The notes beneath the pieces are model-generated. The model worked only from the letters and a program-made list of their open reading frames with translations, was not told where the DNA came from and ran no database searches. From BOG-908 sp965198855 (GTDB lineage: Bacteria > Pseudomonadota > Alphaproteobacteria > Acetobacterales > Acetobacteraceae), in the NCBI GenBank assembly GCA_965198855.1, contig CBDAPZ010000001.1, forward strand, positions 496,001-560,000: DNA of 64,000 nucleotides, read 5' to 3'. Position numbers and translations under genes: made by a program. Below, piece after piece: positions 63,873-64,000 of the stretch (positions are counted from its first letter, which is position 1; each line of letters opens with the position of its first letter).

Positions 63873-64000
63873 ATGGCACAGCCGAACACTCTCATTTTCG
63901 TCGACCTGGCATCGGATGATCCGCTCGCAGCCGGCCGCTTTTACGCAGAGGTGTTTGGCTGGCAGGACGACCATCGCCCCGCTGGCCTCTATCACCGCAT
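63873..64000 (+). CDS. VOC (glyoxalase/bleomycin-resistance) family protein, N-terminal part
   Basis: The frame starts MAQPNTLIFVDLASDDPLAA and continues GRFYAEVFGWQDD before it runs off the right edge. The pattern of a first strand followed by A-x-x-FY-x-x-V-F-GW is that of a VOC beta-alpha-beta-beta-beta module. AAAGGG stands about 12 bases before the ATG. It is divergent from the Dpp operon with 223 bp between. Function cannot be assigned from this fragment. Confidence 0.75.
   Translation, partial: MAQPNTLIFVDLASDDPLAAGRFYAEVFGWQDDHRPAGLYHR

Overview
The window is GC-rich, densely coded DNA from an alphaproteobacterium, most likely an acid-tolerant member of the Acetobacteraceae. This rests on gene content: sedolisin (S53) acid proteases, secreted TIGR03803-repeat proteins, an OprB porin, NCS1 and OprB-type uptake, many oligopeptide/carboxylate importers, and AT-rich intergenic hairpin elements scattered between genes. 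No rRNA, tRNA, CRISPR array, phage gene or complete insertion sequence was seen. The family assignment is an inference.

Layout. 0-6.2 kb: tail of an S53 protease, a YraQ/ArsP-type permease, an NCS1 nucleobase permease divergent from deoC, and a TonB-dependent receptor. 6.6-18.8 kb: one large catabolic locus. A leftward run (DeoR regulator, solute-binding protein, DppB, DppC, two ATPases, Asp/Glu/hydantoin racemase, amidohydrolase, PuuE-like deacetylase) is divergent from a rightward run of two SIS-domain proteins and a PfkB kinase. 19-29.5 kb: EthD + luciferase-like oxidoreductase, a SnoaL-like protein, two secreted TIGR03803 proteins, a complete S53 protease, and a LacI/MFS pair. 29.7-31.9 kb: an ABC exporter, a small protein and a clear intrinsic terminator. 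32-44 kb: a carboxylate catabolic cluster (TctC-type binding protein, LeuC/LeuD-like dehydratase, FAH hydrolase, ThDP enzyme, aldehyde dehydrogenase; convergent FAD hydroxyacid dehydrogenase + hydratase; HpcH aldolase; OprB porin). 44-48 kb: an unknown acidic protein, HflX, an aldo/keto reductase. 48-54 kb: a sugar-decoration-like block (methyltransferase, DegT aminotransferase, FAD monooxygenase-like protein, GT2). 54.4-64 kb: PaiB, a TTC38-type TPR protein + alpha/beta hydrolase, a second Dpp-type importer operon ending in a P1-family peptidase, and the start of a VOC-family gene.

Ten loci carry an AT-rich hairpin element of about 125 bp when complete (arm - conserved spacer - inverted arm). 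The stems differ between copies by compensating base changes. One copy supplies the start-proximal codons of a permease gene. Another has its hairpin loop split by a roughly 150-bp element with terminal inverted repeats. A second, G-rich hairpin pair sits between convergent genes at about 39.1 kb.

Operons are tightly packed. Stop/start overlaps of the ATGA/GTGA/TGATG type link almost all genes of both Dpp operons, the racemase-amidohydrolase pair, EthD-LLM, TctC-LeuC, FAH-ThDP, DegT-FAD and hydrolase-TPR, so translational coupling is the rule. Several starts are GTG or TTG and were chosen by Shine-Dalgarno position or overlap. Regulator binding sites named below are inferred from symmetry or repetition only.
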